Shown: in pieces, positions 27,458-36,957 of the stretch
Layout: the number at the start of each line of letters is the position of its first letter
Position numbering within the stretch: the first letter of the stretch is position 1
Source: Acinetobacter sp. CS-2
GTDB taxonomy: Bacteria; Pseudomonadota; Gammaproteobacteria; Pseudomonadales; Moraxellaceae
Direction: 5' to 3'
DNA length: 64,000 bases
NCBI RefSeq assembly: GCF_016599715.1
Contig: NZ_CP067019.1
Span: 496,001-560,000 of the forward strand
Program-made: the position numbers and the translations under genes
The notes under the pieces: generated by a model
What the model was told of the DNA's origin: nothing
The model's database searches: none
What the model saw: the letters and a program-made list of their open reading frames with translations, nothing else

Positions 27458-27982
27458 TTATTCCGGTTTCAGCAGGTCCTGAAACTTGCTGCGCAATTTC
27501 ATTAATTTCGGAGGGATGGTGAAATTGCAATAGCCTTGCGCAGGATTGCGGGCAAAGAAATTCTGGTGATATTCTTCGGCAGGGTAGAACTGCGGTGCAG
27601 GGCTTAGCTCAGTCACAATATTGAGACCTTCTGCTTTCAGGGCATTAATTGTATGTTGTGCCTGCTGTTGCTGTTCATCATTAAAATAATAAATCACAGA
27701 ACGATATTGAGTGCCGATGTCATTACCTTGACGGTTTAAGGTCGTTGGATCATGCGTGGTAAAAAAGACATCTAACAGCTGAACGAAGCTTATTTGCGTT
27801 TCATCATAATCAATCAGAATGACTTCGGCATGGTTGGTATCGCCACGGCAAATATCATCATAACTGGGATGTTCAGTATGGCCACCAGCATAACCACTGA
27901 CCACTTTTTCCACACCTTTTAACTGTAAAAAAACGGCTTCGACACACCAGAAGCATCCACCACCGAATAAGGCCTGTTGCAT
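27458..27982 (-). CDS. msrA: Peptide-methionine (S)-S-oxide reductase
   Basis: Reduces methionine-S-sulfoxide in proteins, a repair step after oxidation. The 174-residue protein starts [15 protein letters not shown] with catalytic Cys10. It also has the family blocks [29 protein letters not shown] and [22 protein letters not shown]. It is cytosolic (no signal peptide), has no fused MsrB, and stands alone. Confidence 0.96.
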   Translation of the reverse strand: MQQALFGGGCFWCVEAVFLQLKGVEKVVSGYAGGHTEHPSYDDICRGDTNHAEVILIDYDETQISFVQLLDVFFTTHDPTTLNRQGNDIGTQYRSVIYYFNDEQQQQAQHTINALKAEGLNIVTELSPAPQFYPAEEYHQNFFARNPAQGYCNFTIPPKLMKLRSKFQDLLKPE

Positions 27983-28062
27983 AGTTTGATCCTGTATTTG
28001 CTTATTGTTTTTAATATAGAGGCTTTCTATGAAGCTAAAATGTATTGAAACATTTTAAACAC

Positions 28063-28086
28063 AAAAGCCTGAGCTTTCAGGCTTTT
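28063..28086 (-). terminator. Terminator of the META-domain gene
   Basis: AAAAGCCTGA and TCAGGCTTTT pair perfectly, 12 bp after the stop of the minus-strand lipoprotein gene. Confidence 0.82.
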
Positions 28087-28097
28087 ATTTGAGCAGT

Positions 28098-28559
28098 TTA
28101 ACGTAGTTGCACCGGACTGGTAAATTGCAGCAGTACGTTGCCGTAGCGATCAAGCAATTTAAGCGTTTTCCCGAAAACCTGATAGTGGGCTACTTTAGCC
28201 AAGGCTGCATTAAATTGTTCAGACGGATTGTTATTGTCCAGACAGGCCATTTTAGTCCCTGCCATTTGACTGAGCACCAGGGTATCTCGACCTGCTGCAT
28301 AGCTGCCCATAATACGATTGCAGCCATCGGCACCGCTGACACGTTTAGTTATGGCATCAAATTGTAAACTTGGAATATTGTGTGCAGTCGGTGCTGTCTT
28401 GATTGCGGTATTGCCAATATGGGTGGCAATCCAGCTACGGTTTTGCAGTTGCACTAAATTGGCAGTTTCAATGGTAGCAGATGCACTTGGTGTGGTTTCA
28501 CAACCCGTCAAAGCAATAGCAGTGCCCAGTATGCCAACAGCAAATATTTTTTTTAACAT
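28098..28559 (-). CDS. META-domain (HslJ-like) lipoprotein
   Basis: A 153-residue protein with a lipoprotein signal peptide (MLKKIFAVGILGTAIALTGC, lipobox LTGC, Cys20). One META/HslJ domain follows (about 40-150), with SWIATHIGN, SGADGCNRIMGSY and a conserved Cys in TKMACLD. HslJ-type proteins are associated with heat and novobiocin tolerance in E. coli; the mechanism is unknown. Likely outer-membrane or periplasmic. Monocistronic. Confidence 0.87.
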   Translation of the reverse strand: MLKKIFAVGILGTAIALTGCETTPSASATIETANLVQLQNRSWIATHIGNTAIKTAPTAHNIPSLQFDAITKRVSGADGCNRIMGSYAAGRDTLVLSQMAGTKMACLDNNNPSEQFNAALAKVAHYQVFGKTLKLLDRYGNVLLQFTSPVQLR

Positions 28560-28649
28560 ATTGGAGTTCTCATTCTTGGTTTAACTTGGAGTCTATATAA
28601 ACAAAAAAACAGGCTTTTCACTAGGATTAAATGGATGTTTTTTATATTT

Positions 28650-29723
28650 TTAATTTTGAAATTCAGCTGATTCGTCTGTTATCGCTGCGGGGATGCCCTG
28701 ACGAATCAGGCGTGAGTATTGTGTGCTGGAGATATTCTTTAACTGGTTGACGCGCGGGTTAATGTAGGCAATCTTATACCACTGTTTCATGCTTAAGTCA
28801 TGGGAAATGGCATTCAAGTCATAGAGGTAATTAGGTAAATATCCTGAAGCCAGCAGGCGGTAATCTGTTGGAAAATGTCTTTTGGATATTGCCTGCACCA
28901 TGTCAAATACCAGGGTGGTGCAGTTACTGGTTAGGCTGTTATACCATTTTGGCTGATGTTTTAATTCATTGGCTTTATGCAGATATTCTTCAAACAGGGC
29001 ACGTATTTCACTTTTTGGCATATTAATTGGAAAAAAATAGACCTGTTCGCCACGAATATTGCTGCGGGTATAAATCAGATCCTTTTCATCTGCTGCAATC
29101 AGGCTGAGTTCATATTTTCTGAAAAAACCGCCATACGTGGAAAATTCTTCATTTTTCTGTTTGCGAATTTCAATTGAAAAGGTCAGCGGCGGGCTGTTGG
29201 CAAAATCGAAACTGACCAGCGTATGGGCAATGCGTGGTCCCATCCAGTACGATGTAATGATATTTACACTGTTAATCTGGTTTAAATCAAACTGCCGGGT
29301 TTCCCAACGTTCATCATAACTGCCATCCGCATGCCAGTTAAAATGACGCACATTGTGCAGTGTAACCAGATTATCCTGTTGCTCATAAGACAGTATCTGG
29401 GCAACTTCCGGATTCCACTCACGATCCTGTCTGGCTTGCAAACCAAAATACCAGGATAAGCCGACAAGAAAGAACAGAACATAGATCAGAACATCAGTCT
29501 GACGGTTCAAAACATATTGGGTGATATAAATACTGAGTATGCTTAAGGCAAAAGCGATCCAGATGCCGATCAGTACACGGGTGACTAAGCCGCCAAAGGG
29601 TTGCTGAAACCATAAGGCCAGACACAGCCAAATAGAGGACATAATAACGAACAGACCAAACGCAGTGTGGAGTAGCACCATGCCTAAGGCAAGAAGGAAT
29701 TCTCTTGTTTCAGTATTATGCAT
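28650..29723 (-). CDS. DUF4105-family membrane protein
   Basis: A 357-residue protein. Three N-terminal hydrophobic segments (about 10-35, 45-68 and 78-94) precede a large periplasmic DUF4105 domain. That domain contains IAHTLVSFDFAN, FFRKYELSLI, VYFFPINMPKSEIRALFEEYLHKANEL and the characteristic YNSLTSNCTTLVFDMV near 265 with an invariant-type Cys. The Cys/His arrangement recalls cysteine-peptidase-like folds, but no activity is established. The gene lies 28 bp downstream of folA on the same strand and is possibly co-transcribed. Confidence 0.83.
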   Translation of the reverse strand: MHNTETREFLLALGMVLLHTAFGLFVIMSSIWLCLALWFQQPFGGLVTRVLIGIWIAFALSILSIYITQYVLNRQTDVLIYVLFFLVGLSWYFGLQARQDREWNPEVAQILSYEQQDNLVTLHNVRHFNWHADGSYDERWETRQFDLNQINSVNIITSYWMGPRIAHTLVSFDFANSPPLTFSIEIRKQKNEEFSTYGGFFRKYELSLIAADEKDLIYTRSNIRGEQVYFFPINMPKSEIRALFEEYLHKANELKHQPKWYNSLTSNCTTLVFDMVQAISKRHFPTDYRLLASGYLPNYLYDLNAISHDLSMKQWYKIAYINPRVNQLKNISSTQYSRLIRQGIPAAITDESAEFQN

Positions 29724-29751
29724 ATTTGACTGTTATCTATAATTATTGCCT

Positions 29752-30264
29752 TTATTTTCTGTAAGTTGCGAACTCAAAAGCAATCCCGGTTTTGTCGTCA
29801 ATATGTTGTTCTGAGACGACTTTTTTAAATTCAGCTGGAATTTCCGGATAGTAGGCATCGCCTTGAACGTCCAGTTCAACATGGGTCAGCTCTAAACGGT
29901 CGGCAATGTTCATGGTTTGTTTAAAAATTTCACCGCCGCCAATCACAAAGATTGATTCAGGTTTCTCTGAAGCTTTGACATCGGCAAGCGCTTGAGCCAA
30001 GGCATCTTCAATCGAGTAGGCCACTTTGGTGCCTTCAAATGACCAGTTGCTGTCACGGGTGATAACCCAGTTGACCCGTTTAGGCAGAGTGCGACCCATA
30101 GACTCCAAGGTCTTGCGTCCCATGACCACCACACCGCCTTGGGTGATTTCCTTAAAGTGTTTCAGGTCAGCTGAAATGTGCCAAGGCAGGTCATTATTTT
30201 TGCCAATGCAGCGCTGTTGATCCATGGCCACAACATGCACAACTTCTAAATTTTGGAAGGTCAT
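29752..30264 (-). CDS. folA: Dihydrofolate reductase
   Basis: Reduces dihydrofolate to tetrahydrofolate with NADPH; the target of trimethoprim. The 170-residue chromosomal-type enzyme has VVAMDQQRCIGKNNDLPWHISADLKHFK, where Asp33 is the active-site acid, then MGRKTLESMGR and FVIGGGEIFKQTM. It lies 78 bp downstream of thyA on the same strand, so the two genes that form and recycle dihydrofolate are adjacent. Confidence 0.96.
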   Translation of the reverse strand: MTFQNLEVVHVVAMDQQRCIGKNNDLPWHISADLKHFKEITQGGVVVMGRKTLESMGRTLPKRVNWVITRDSNWSFEGTKVAYSIEDALAQALADVKASEKPESIFVIGGGEIFKQTMNIADRLELTHVELDVQGDAYYPEIPAEFKKVVSEQHIDDKTGIAFEFATYRK

Positions 30265-30298
30265 AATTTTTCCCTGTATTTTTTATACTCAGATAAGT

Positions 30299-30335
30299 TT
30301 TCCCCCTTTGGAAAAGGGGGAATTAAAGGGGGATT
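30299..30335. repeat. CCCCCTTT/AAAGGGGG intergenic repeat
   Basis: A perfect inverted repeat (CCCCCTTT-gga-AAAGGGGG) followed by AAAGGGGGATTTTA between thyA and folA. It resembles the repeats at 15946 and 40990 and may be the same dispersed family. Confidence 0.5.
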
Positions 30336-30342
30336 TTAGAAA

Positions 30343-31185
30343 TTAAACTGCTACTGGCGCTTTAATGCCGGGATGCGATTCGTAACCGACAATTTCAATA
30401 TCTTCAAATTTAAACGCGAAGATATCTTTAATTTCTGGATTCAGTTTCAATTGGCAAAGCGGCAAAGGTTCACGGCTAAGTTGTAATTGAGCCTGTTCAA
30501 AATGGTTCACATATAAGTGAGTATCGCCACCAGTCCAGACAAAGTCACCGACACCTAAACCGCAAACTTGCGCAATCATGTGCGTGAGCAGGGCATAGCT
30601 GGCGATATTAAATGGAACGCCTAGGAACACATCGGCACTACGTTGATAAAGCTGGCAGGATAGCTTGCCGTCCTGTACAAAAAACTGGAACAGGGTATGG
30701 CAAGGTGGTAGGGCAACTGTTCCCGCTTCTTTAGGGTTCCAGCCTGACACAATTAAACGGCGTGAATTGGGATTGGTTTTAATTTCGTTGATCAGCCATT
30801 TGATCTGGTCAAAACCATCCTGTTCATATAAACCATTTTCTTTTTTGCTTGCGCCAAAATTACGCCATTGATGACCATAAACTGGACCTAATTCACCTTC
30901 AGGACGACCAAAACGCGCCGTTTGTTCTGCAGTAGCCCATTCATCCCAAATCGTGACTTTGTTGTCTTGCAGATATTTAACGTTGGTATCACCTTTTAAA
31001 AACCACAACAGTTCAATCACGATGGAACGAAAATGCACTTTTTTGGTGGTCAATAAAGGAAAACCCTGAGAAAGATCAAAGCGCATTTGGTGACCGAATA
31101 CTGAACGTGTACCTGTGCCCGTGCGGTCGCCTTTATCGCCACCGTTGTCAAGGATATGTTGTAAAAGGTCTAAATATTGACGCAT
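30343..31185 (-). CDS. thyA: Thymidylate synthase
   Basis: Converts dUMP to dTMP with methylene-THF. The 280-residue protein starts [12 protein letters not shown] and has RTGTGT (phosphate-binding Arg near 21), the nucleophile Cys162 in [34 protein letters not shown] and the C-terminal IKAPVAV. Length and motifs are those of the E. coli-type enzyme. First gene of thyA-folA. Confidence 0.97.
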   Translation of the reverse strand: MRQYLDLLQHILDNGGDKGDRTGTGTRSVFGHQMRFDLSQGFPLLTTKKVHFRSIVIELLWFLKGDTNVKYLQDNKVTIWDEWATAEQTARFGRPEGELGPVYGHQWRNFGASKKENGLYEQDGFDQIKWLINEIKTNPNSRRLIVSGWNPKEAGTVALPPCHTLFQFFVQDGKLSCQLYQRSADVFLGVPFNIASYALLTHMIAQVCGLGVGDFVWTGGDTHLYVNHFEQAQLQLSREPLPLCQLKLNPEIKDIFAFKFEDIEIVGYESHPGIKAPVAV

Positions 31186-31403
31186 GTCTCTCTCATAATA
31201 TTGTGAATTTCTTGTGGCACATATTAGCCTTTTTTTACCGGGGAGGAAACTGTATCCATTGAGGGAGAAAGCAAGTTTAAATTATGGTGATAATTTTTAT
31301 AAATAAATGATTTATATGTTTTTTTGTTGGTGTTTGCAAAGTGGTATAAATCCTAAGGCCTAATCTTGGCGGTGTTTGATTAAAAATTATAAGGGTAAGG
31401 AAA

Positions 31404-31505
31404 ATGGATTACATTTTATTGAATATATTTTTCCCGAGCTTGATACAAAATCTGATAGGTCTGCCAATAGCCAAGAATAAAAACATGGGTTCATCACTTA
31501 AATGA
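31404..31505 (+). CDS. Short ORF, 33 residues, hydrophobic N-terminal half
   Basis: In the 327-bp gap between thyA and the IS element, ATG 31404 follows AAGGGTAAGG and opens a 33-codon frame ending TGA 31505. The product starts MDYILLNIFFPSLIQNLIG, one possible short membrane helix, then a basic tail (AKNKNMGSSLK). TATAAA at 31345-31350 could be a -10 box. Its stop lies 2 bp before the duplicated target of the insertion. Not recognised; it may be spurious. Confidence 0.35.
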   Translation: MDYILLNIFFPSLIQNLIGLPIAKNKNMGSSLK

Positions 31506-31512
31506 AGTAAAG

Positions 31513-32613
31513 TAGGACTTACGCACTATCATTTATAGATTCTCTGTGGTAGCAGATGATTTTTATCGAGAATAAAGTCATCAATGAAGTCTTTGATGAT
31601 TGGTCTAAATAATTTCTTCTGCCAACGATATACATTTTCAAAGATCCCCTCAAACTGGTTCTTTTGTATCTCGACGTAGGCCATCAAGGCTGAAAAAATA
31701 TGATTCAAAATCAGTTTAGATCGTCTTACTTGAAACTTTTCAATATGACAAACCTGTTTAATCACTCGGTGATATTGTTCTATTTTCCAATGACTTGAAT
31801 GTAATTCATGAAAACCCTCAAAGGACAATAAATCATCTTCATCTTGATGCACAATATAAAACCTCTGCTGTTCTTTTAACTGAGTCTTAAATAATTGTAC
31901 AAAGCCAAAATCTTTGAGCCAGACCACTTGACCCTGATGGAAATCTGGCAATAAACGCAGTTGAAACCATTGTCCTTTTTCTGGGGAAACCTTACGGTTA
32001 CAGTCGATACCAAACATAAATCGAATACCATATTTTCTTATGGTTTTTAGATTTCCAGTCGATGAATACCAACTATCACCTGTAATAAATTGAATCTTTG
32101 CACCCCAACTGAGTACTTCACTTAACATATCCATAAAGTAATCATTCTTGGTTTTACTTTCAGATTTGTCATAAATTCGGAAATTAATTGGAATATTTTG
32201 ACCATTTTGATCTGTCGCATACAAGGTAATGAGATTAATACCCTTGACGGATCGGTGGTGTTTGCCTGACCAAAAATAGCTAACTAAGTCCATATGTTGA
32301 CTATATGGTTTATCTAAAACAGTATCATCAATACTGACTATAAGTTTATTATTATCAATATGTTGAATTGCTTCTTGATATAGGTCGTGAGGTGTGTAGT
32401 CTTCACGCTCTAGAAAGCGATTTACACTATCATGCGAGATATTATAAGTCTCGGCAAGTTGTGTGCAGCTAATAGAGTTCGGTTCTGTCATGAGAAAGCC
32501 CATATAAATGGGTAGAGTACAAGTTGCTGTAGAAGCATTTTTAATTCGTCTGATCACAGATACTTTATAAAGTATTTTAATACTTTTTTGAATCCGTCAA
32601 TGCGTAAGTCCTA
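31513..32613 (-). mobile_element. Complete insertion sequence, ISAba11-like (IS701 family)
   Basis: An element of exactly 1101 bp bounded by perfect 13-bp inverted repeats (TAGGACTTACGCA at 31513-31525, TGCGTAAGTCCTA at 32601-32613). It has one transposase gene and a 5-bp direct repeat outside. Size, end length and 5-bp duplication agree with what I remember of ISAba11, the element reported to disrupt lpx genes in colistin-resistant A. baumannii. The identification rests on that memory rather than a search. It appears intact and recently inserted. Confidence 0.88.
31529..32557 (-). CDS. IS701-family transposase (ISAba11-like)
   Basis: A 342-residue DDE transposase that starts with GTG in this reading. 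The N-terminal part (LAETYNISHDSVNRFLERE) looks like an HTH. Catalytic carboxylates lie in VSIDDTVLDKP near 95, ITGDSWYSSTGN near 158 and HWKIEQYHRVIKQ near 268 (the Y-x2-K-like E block). It fills almost the whole IS, leaving 16 bp at the left and 56 bp at the right end. No frameshift or internal stop, so probably active. Confidence 0.88.
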   Translation of the reverse strand: MIRRIKNASTATCTLPIYMGFLMTEPNSISCTQLAETYNISHDSVNRFLEREDYTPHDLYQEAIQHIDNNKLIVSIDDTVLDKPYSQHMDLVSYFWSGKHHRSVKGINLITLYATDQNGQNIPINFRIYDKSESKTKNDYFMDMLSEVLSWGAKIQFITGDSWYSSTGNLKTIRKYGIRFMFGIDCNRKVSPEKGQWFQLRLLPDFHQGQVVWLKDFGFVQLFKTQLKEQQRFYIVHQDEDDLLSFEGFHELHSSHWKIEQYHRVIKQVCHIEKFQVRRSKLILNHIFSALMAYVEIQKNQFEGIFENVYRWQKKLFRPIIKDFIDDFILDKNHLLPQRIYK

Positions 32614-32635
32614 TAAAGCATGTGTGGAGAAAGCA

Positions 32636-32667
32636 ATACACGATCTGCTAAATGCCAGATTGTGTAT
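32636..32667 (+). terminator. Hairpin right of the IS, possible displaced terminator
   Basis: ATACACGATCTG and CAGATTGTGTAT pair over 12 bp with one G-T, loop CTAAATGC, followed by TTATT. Without the IS it would lie about 30 bp after the 33-codon ORF stop, suggesting it was that ORF's terminator. The rest of 32614-32933 holds no convincing gene. Confidence 0.5.
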
Positions 32668-32933
32668 TTATTCTGTTCAATCCCAGCAATTTATCAATTG
32701 AAAATCCGGATTTCAATGACAGCGCAATGTGGATGGAGTGAGGATAAAATAAATTTATCAGCAGTATTGGATGATAAAAAACTACAAAAAATAGTCAGTT
32801 AACTCACTTATCGGTAATTTATTTATATTTAATTACATTTGTTATATGAAAAATCACATTTTAGGGGTTACCATCTTGCCGTCGAAATGAGTGAAAAGCC
32901 GGTAGTGTCAGGCTTAGGAGTGTTTGGTAAAGA

Positions 32934-33455
32934 ATGGTTTATGATCATAATGTAAACATGAGTGAAGTTCATGCTCCTGTTCAGGCAAACATCATAATTC
33001 GTTCCCAATCGGGTAAAAATTCGAAAAAATCTTCAGAATTTCAGACTGGGCAGGCCATAGCTAAAAAGAATGTGCTTGCAAAGAATGGACAGCGAATTGA
33101 TATCAGTAAATTCACCGATTTCTTGCAGTCCGTTTCTTCAACCAGCAGTTCACAAAAATGTGCCAAAAGTATCAGACTTGCTTTGGAGTCAGCGGGTGCA
33201 AGATTTCAAAGTCATCCCGTCGCTGCGGCAGACTGGGGAAATACCCTGATGAAAATTGGTTATCGAGAAATTAATCCTAAGTTCGATGCCCCGAAAGAAG
33301 GTGATATTTATATTATTGATCGAACCGGCAAACATGTGTATGGACATATTGCAGGATTTAACGGCAAGCAATGGGTATCTGACTTTAAGCAAAGAAGTTA
33401 TGATGTTTATAATGAAAAAGGCCTGATCTATAAATATTACCGCCCGAGCTTTTAA
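32934..33455 (+). CDS. CHAP/NlpC-P60-like peptidoglycan amidase, no signal peptide
   Basis: A 173-residue protein. The second half shows a papain-like cysteine-amidase signature: Cys76 in QKCAKSIRLALESAG, GDIYIIDR near 123, His138 in GHIAGF, and Asp150 in GKQWVSDFKQRS. The Cys-His-Asp spacing suits a CHAP/NlpC-like peptidoglycan hydrolase. The first ~60 residues are Ser/Lys/Asn-rich and probably disordered. No signal peptide is present, unlike housekeeping cell-wall amidases, so export would need a dedicated route such as type VI secretion or phage lysis. No immunity, VgrG or holin gene is adjacent. The start may instead be ATG 32958. Confidence 0.72.
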   Translation: MVYDHNVNMSEVHAPVQANIIIRSQSGKNSKKSSEFQTGQAIAKKNVLAKNGQRIDISKFTDFLQSVSSTSSSQKCAKSIRLALESAGARFQSHPVAAADWGNTLMKIGYREINPKFDAPKEGDIYIIDRTGKHVYGHIAGFNGKQWVSDFKQRSYDVYNEKGLIYKYYRPSF

Positions 33456-33514
33456 CTTTTTAAAAAGTTAAAAATAGCTAAACAGAACATTTTCTCAGAA
33501 ATTTTTCTGAAATA

Positions 33515-33543
33515 AAAAAGATGCCCCAATGGCATCTTTTTTA
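33515..33543. terminator. Bidirectional terminator
   Basis: AAAAAGATGCC-ccaat-GGCATCTTTTTT between convergent genes; serves the amidase gene and, on the other strand, the macA-macB-tolC operon. Confidence 0.88.
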
Positions 33544-33556
33544 TTTCACCTTTAAC

Positions 33557-34960
33557 TTAAGGCAACGGTTTGACTGGACTGCCGCCTAAAGCCTGCATCA
33601 AGGTGACATAGGCATTGTATTGGCTCTGTTTGGTCTGTACCAAAGACAAACGGGCGTTACGCGTGGTTTCCTGCGCATCGAGCAGGTTTTTCAGGGCAAT
33701 GGCACCATTGCGGTAACGTACTTCAGTTAGATGCTCGGTTTTCTCTGCAAGCTGTACATTGCGTTCTTGCAGTGCCACCTGTTTGTTTAATTCGGTACGG
33801 GCAGATAAGGCATTTTCCACATCGGCAAAGGCCTGATAGAGGTTTTGACGGTACTGGACAATCGCTTTTTCATAATCCAGGTTACTGATCGCCAGATCTT
33901 TTTTCATATCGTTATATTGCAGGAACGGCAGGCTGAGATTGGCACCCAAAGTTAATACCGGATTTTGCAATAGACTGGTTAAAGATGTGCTGGAAGAGCC
34001 CAGGTTTCCGGTCAGGTTAATGGACGGATAATAGCTGGCTTTGGTGGCATCTTTGGTGGCAAGTGCCTTGCGTAAACGCAGTTCACTGGCTTGTAAATCC
34101 GGACGACGTGACAACAGCTCTGCTGGCAAACCTGCAGAAATAGCCGGTAGGGCAATACGCGGTAAACGTTGCGGTTCGGCAATATTGAGCTGCTGTATAG
34201 GTTGATGCATCAACGCTGCTAATGCTGTTCGGGTTTCGACTTTCTGCTGTTCAATCTGACTTAAGGTCGCTTTTTGGCTTTGCACCGATTGTTCCGCTGA
34301 GGTTAAGTCCAGACCGGAAACCGCGCCTGCACGATATTGGCTGCGCACCAGCTCAAAGATTTTTTGCGTACTGGCTAGGTTTTGTCCGGCAATTTGATAG
34401 CGTTCATTTAAGTAACCCAACTGCCAGTATAAATTTGCCGTAGTGGCAATTAGGCTTTGTGCGGTAGCTTGCAAGTCCTGTTCAGTCGCTAAAGCTTCCC
34501 ATCTGCTGGCTTCGGTTTGACGAGCCAGCTTTCCGAATAGGTCCATTTCATAACTCACGCCGCCACTTAAAGACAGGCCACGTGAAGCATCATCACCGGA
34601 ATTCAGATCAACGGTATGTCCAGCGGAAACACTGGAGTTGACCCGTGGACCTTGCTGGTTTTTCGCTAAACCGGCCTGTAAACGTGCCTGCTGCAAATTA
34701 ATCCCTGCAACAGCCAGATCGCTATTGCTGGTTAAAACCTGATTGACCAGTTGGTTCAGCTGCGCATCGCCAAATAAGGTCCACCATTGATCGGCATAGA
34801 CATCGGCATGCACCTGCTGACTGAGTGCTTTGCTATTCTGGAAGCTGCCTGGAATATTCACGGCAGGCTGTTCGTACGGTGTTTTAACCACCGCAGCACA
34901 ACCCACCAATGATCCAGTTAAAATAAGGCTAGCAACAAGTTTGGTAAAATTCATTTGCAT
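33557..34960 (-). CDS. TolC-like outer-membrane efflux lipoprotein (NodT/OprM family)
   Basis: A 467-residue outer-membrane channel. It has a lipoprotein signal peptide (MQMNFTKLVASLILTGSLVGC, lipobox LVGC), then two repeated outer-membrane-efflux halves with long helices (QLNQLVNQVLTSNSDLAVAGINLQQARLQ near 65 and ENALSARTELNKQVALQERNVQLAEKTEHL near 390). RRPDLQASELRLRKALATKDATKASYYPSINLTG near 285 is a family hallmark. It starts 12 bp after macB on the same strand and should form the exit duct for that exporter. AGGA lies eight bases before ATG 34960. Confidence 0.92.
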   Translation of the reverse strand: MQMNFTKLVASLILTGSLVGCAAVVKTPYEQPAVNIPGSFQNSKALSQQVHADVYADQWWTLFGDAQLNQLVNQVLTSNSDLAVAGINLQQARLQAGLAKNQQGPRVNSSVSAGHTVDLNSGDDASRGLSLSGGVSYEMDLFGKLARQTEASRWEALATEQDLQATAQSLIATTANLYWQLGYLNERYQIAGQNLASTQKIFELVRSQYRAGAVSGLDLTSAEQSVQSQKATLSQIEQQKVETRTALAALMHQPIQQLNIAEPQRLPRIALPAISAGLPAELLSRRPDLQASELRLRKALATKDATKASYYPSINLTGNLGSSSTSLTSLLQNPVLTLGANLSLPFLQYNDMKKDLAISNLDYEKAIVQYRQNLYQAFADVENALSARTELNKQVALQERNVQLAEKTEHLTEVRYRNGAIALKNLLDAQETTRNARLSLVQTKQSQYNAYVTLMQALGGSPVKPLP

Positions 34961-34971
34961 TCTAGGTATCC

Positions 34972-36957
34972 TTATTCGCGAGAAAGTGCATCGACAGGAT
35001 TGAGCTGTGCTGCATTACGGGCAGGGATAAAGCCGAAGATAATCCCGATCATGCTTGAGCAGACAAAGGCCGCTACAATAGAGGTGGTGGAATAGGCCAT
35101 CTGGAAGGTACCGCCAGCAAAATGGCTAAACAGCTGTCCAATCCCTAAAGATAAAAGCACCCCCAATATTCCGCCTAAAATACAGACCAGTACCGCCTCA
35201 ATCAGGAACTGCTGCAAGATGTCACTTTGCCGTGCACCGACGGCCATACGCACGCCAATTTCCTGAGTACGTTCAGTTACAGAGACCAGCATGATGTTCA
35301 TAACCCCAATACCGCCGACAATCAAGGAAATTACTGCAATTGCAGACACCAACAAGGTCATGGTTTGCGTGGTTTGCTGAATAGTTTCACGGATACTGTC
35401 TGCATTCTGGGTAAACACATCCTGTGCGCCGTGACGTTGTACCAATAAATTTAAAATGGCATTTTCAGCTGCCGCACTTGGGTATTCGTCTTTGACCCTG
35501 ATAATGATGCTACGTACATTTGCCTGTCCTAACATACGGCTCATCACTGTGGAATAGGGTAGGTAAACATTCAGGCTGTCTGAATTACCCATCATCGATT
35601 TTTGTGCTTCAACTACGCCAATGATACGACTGGGAACACTGCCCAACAGAATGACCTGACCGACAGGGTCGGTACCATCACTAAAAAACGTCTTTTTGGT
35701 ATTGTCATCAATCACCACGTCCTGAGCACGTTCAGTCACGCCTTCTTTGTCAAAAGGCTGTCCTGAGGCAAAGTTCATACCTTTTACATAAAAGAAGTCT
35801 TCACTGACACCATTCACTGTGGCAGAAGCTTCGGTATCTTTAAAACGGGCAGTGACGCTGCTATTGACTGAAGGACTGACCCCATCGACATAGGGCTGTT
35901 CGGCCAAGGCATCAGCATCGGCAGGAACCAGGGTTTTTGCCTGGGAAGTTTTGGAGTTATCCCCAAATCCACGACCCTGATAGACGGTAATGGTGTTGGT
36001 ACCGAGGCTACTGATATTGTCCAGAATCTTTTTTTGTGAACCATTGCCCAGCGCGACCACGGATACCACCGAGGCAATCCCGATAATGATCCCGAGCATG
36101 GTCAGGAAGGTCCGCATACGGTGGGCGTTCATGGCCAGTAAGGCCATGTGGAAAGCTTCGCCTAGCCGGTCGGCAGCAGAGCGCCAAGAAGATGTTTTTT
36201 TCTGTGCAGTTTGTTCTAAGATCTGTTTTTCCAAAACTTCATCTGAGGCAACTTTAGGCACATTCAGTTTATCTGAAATAATGTTACCGTCACTAATTTC
36301 AATAATACGCGAGGCATTTTTGGCAACGTTATGATCGTGGGTAACAAGGATGATGGTATGACCTTTGGCATTCAGCTCGCGCAAAATACGCATCACCTCA
36401 ATACCACTGTTTTTATCCAGTGCACCGGTCGGTTCATCGGCCAGAATCACGTCACCGCCGTTCATCAAGGCACGTGCGATGGAAACACGCTGCTGCTGGC
36501 CACCGGAAAGTTGACTGGGGCGGTTTTGGGTCTTTTCAGCCAATCCCAGGTCCGAAAGCAGCTGGGTTGAACGTTGCTGACGGGCAGAGGCATCGACACC
36601 TGCATAAATGGCCGGAACTTCTACGTTAGCTGCCGCGCTTAAATCGCCCAACAGGTGATAACGCTGGAAAATAAAACCGAAATATTCCCGGCGCAATTGT
36701 GCCAGTTCATCTGCTTCCAATTGACGTGTTTCACGCCCTTTGACCTGATAGCTACCTGAGGTGGGTTGATCCAGACATCCCAAAATATTCATCAGGGTGG
36801 ATTTACCCGAACCGGACTGTCCGACAATGGCGACCAGTTCTCCCGGGTAAATCTCAAGATTAATGCCCTTTAAAATCTGAATGGTGCTTTCCCCGGCAGG
36901 GAATTCACGAGTCAGGTCTGTGACCTTGAGCAAAGGCTGTTGATCTTGACTCATCAT
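34972..36957 (-). CDS. macB: MacB-type ABC exporter (fused ATPase-permease)
   Basis: A 661-residue protein. The N-terminal ABC ATPase has Walker [10 protein letters not shown] near 50, signature [15 protein letters not shown] near 150 and Walker [14 protein letters not shown] near 172. Next come a membrane helix near 290, a large periplasmic MacB_PCD domain (about 310-530) and three C-terminal helices with [17 protein letters not shown]. MacB uses a mechanotransmission cycle to push substrates from the periplasm through TolC; macrolides, peptides and siderophores are known for the family. Its ATG overlaps the macA stop (TAATG), so the two are coupled. Confidence 0.95.
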   Translation of the reverse strand: MMSQDQQPLLKVTDLTREFPAGESTIQILKGINLEIYPGELVAIVGQSGSGKSTLMNILGCLDQPTSGSYQVKGRETRQLEADELAQLRREYFGFIFQRYHLLGDLSAAANVEVPAIYAGVDASARQQRSTQLLSDLGLAEKTQNRPSQLSGGQQQRVSIARALMNGGDVILADEPTGALDKNSGIEVMRILRELNAKGHTIILVTHDHNVAKNASRIIEISDGNIISDKLNVPKVASDEVLEKQILEQTAQKKTSSWRSAADRLGEAFHMALLAMNAHRMRTFLTMLGIIIGIASVVSVVALGNGSQKKILDNISSLGTNTITVYQGRGFGDNSKTSQAKTLVPADADALAEQPYVDGVSPSVNSSVTARFKDTEASATVNGVSEDFFYVKGMNFASGQPFDKEGVTERAQDVVIDDNTKKTFFSDGTDPVGQVILLGSVPSRIIGVVEAQKSMMGNSDSLNVYLPYSTVMSRMLGQANVRSIIIRVKDEYPSAAAENAILNLLVQRHGAQDVFTQNADSIRETIQQTTQTMTLLVSAIAVISLIVGGIGVMNIMLVSVTERTQEIGVRMAVGARQSDILQQFLIEAVLVCILGGILGVLLSLGIGQLFSHFAGGTFQMAYSTTSIVAAFVCSSMIGIIFGFIPARNAAQLNPVDALSRE

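Larger units (their letters stand above)
31508..32618. repeat. 5-bp target-site duplication TAAAG flanking the IS
   Basis: TAAAG at 31508-31512 and again at 32614-32618 directly flank the inverted ends. This marks a complete insertion still carrying its original duplication. Confidence 0.88.

Noticed and set aside
32620..32802. 60-codon ORF right of the ISAba11-like element as a gene remnant
   Set aside because: It crosses a strong hairpin, has no ribosome site and no recognisable sequence; treated as non-coding.
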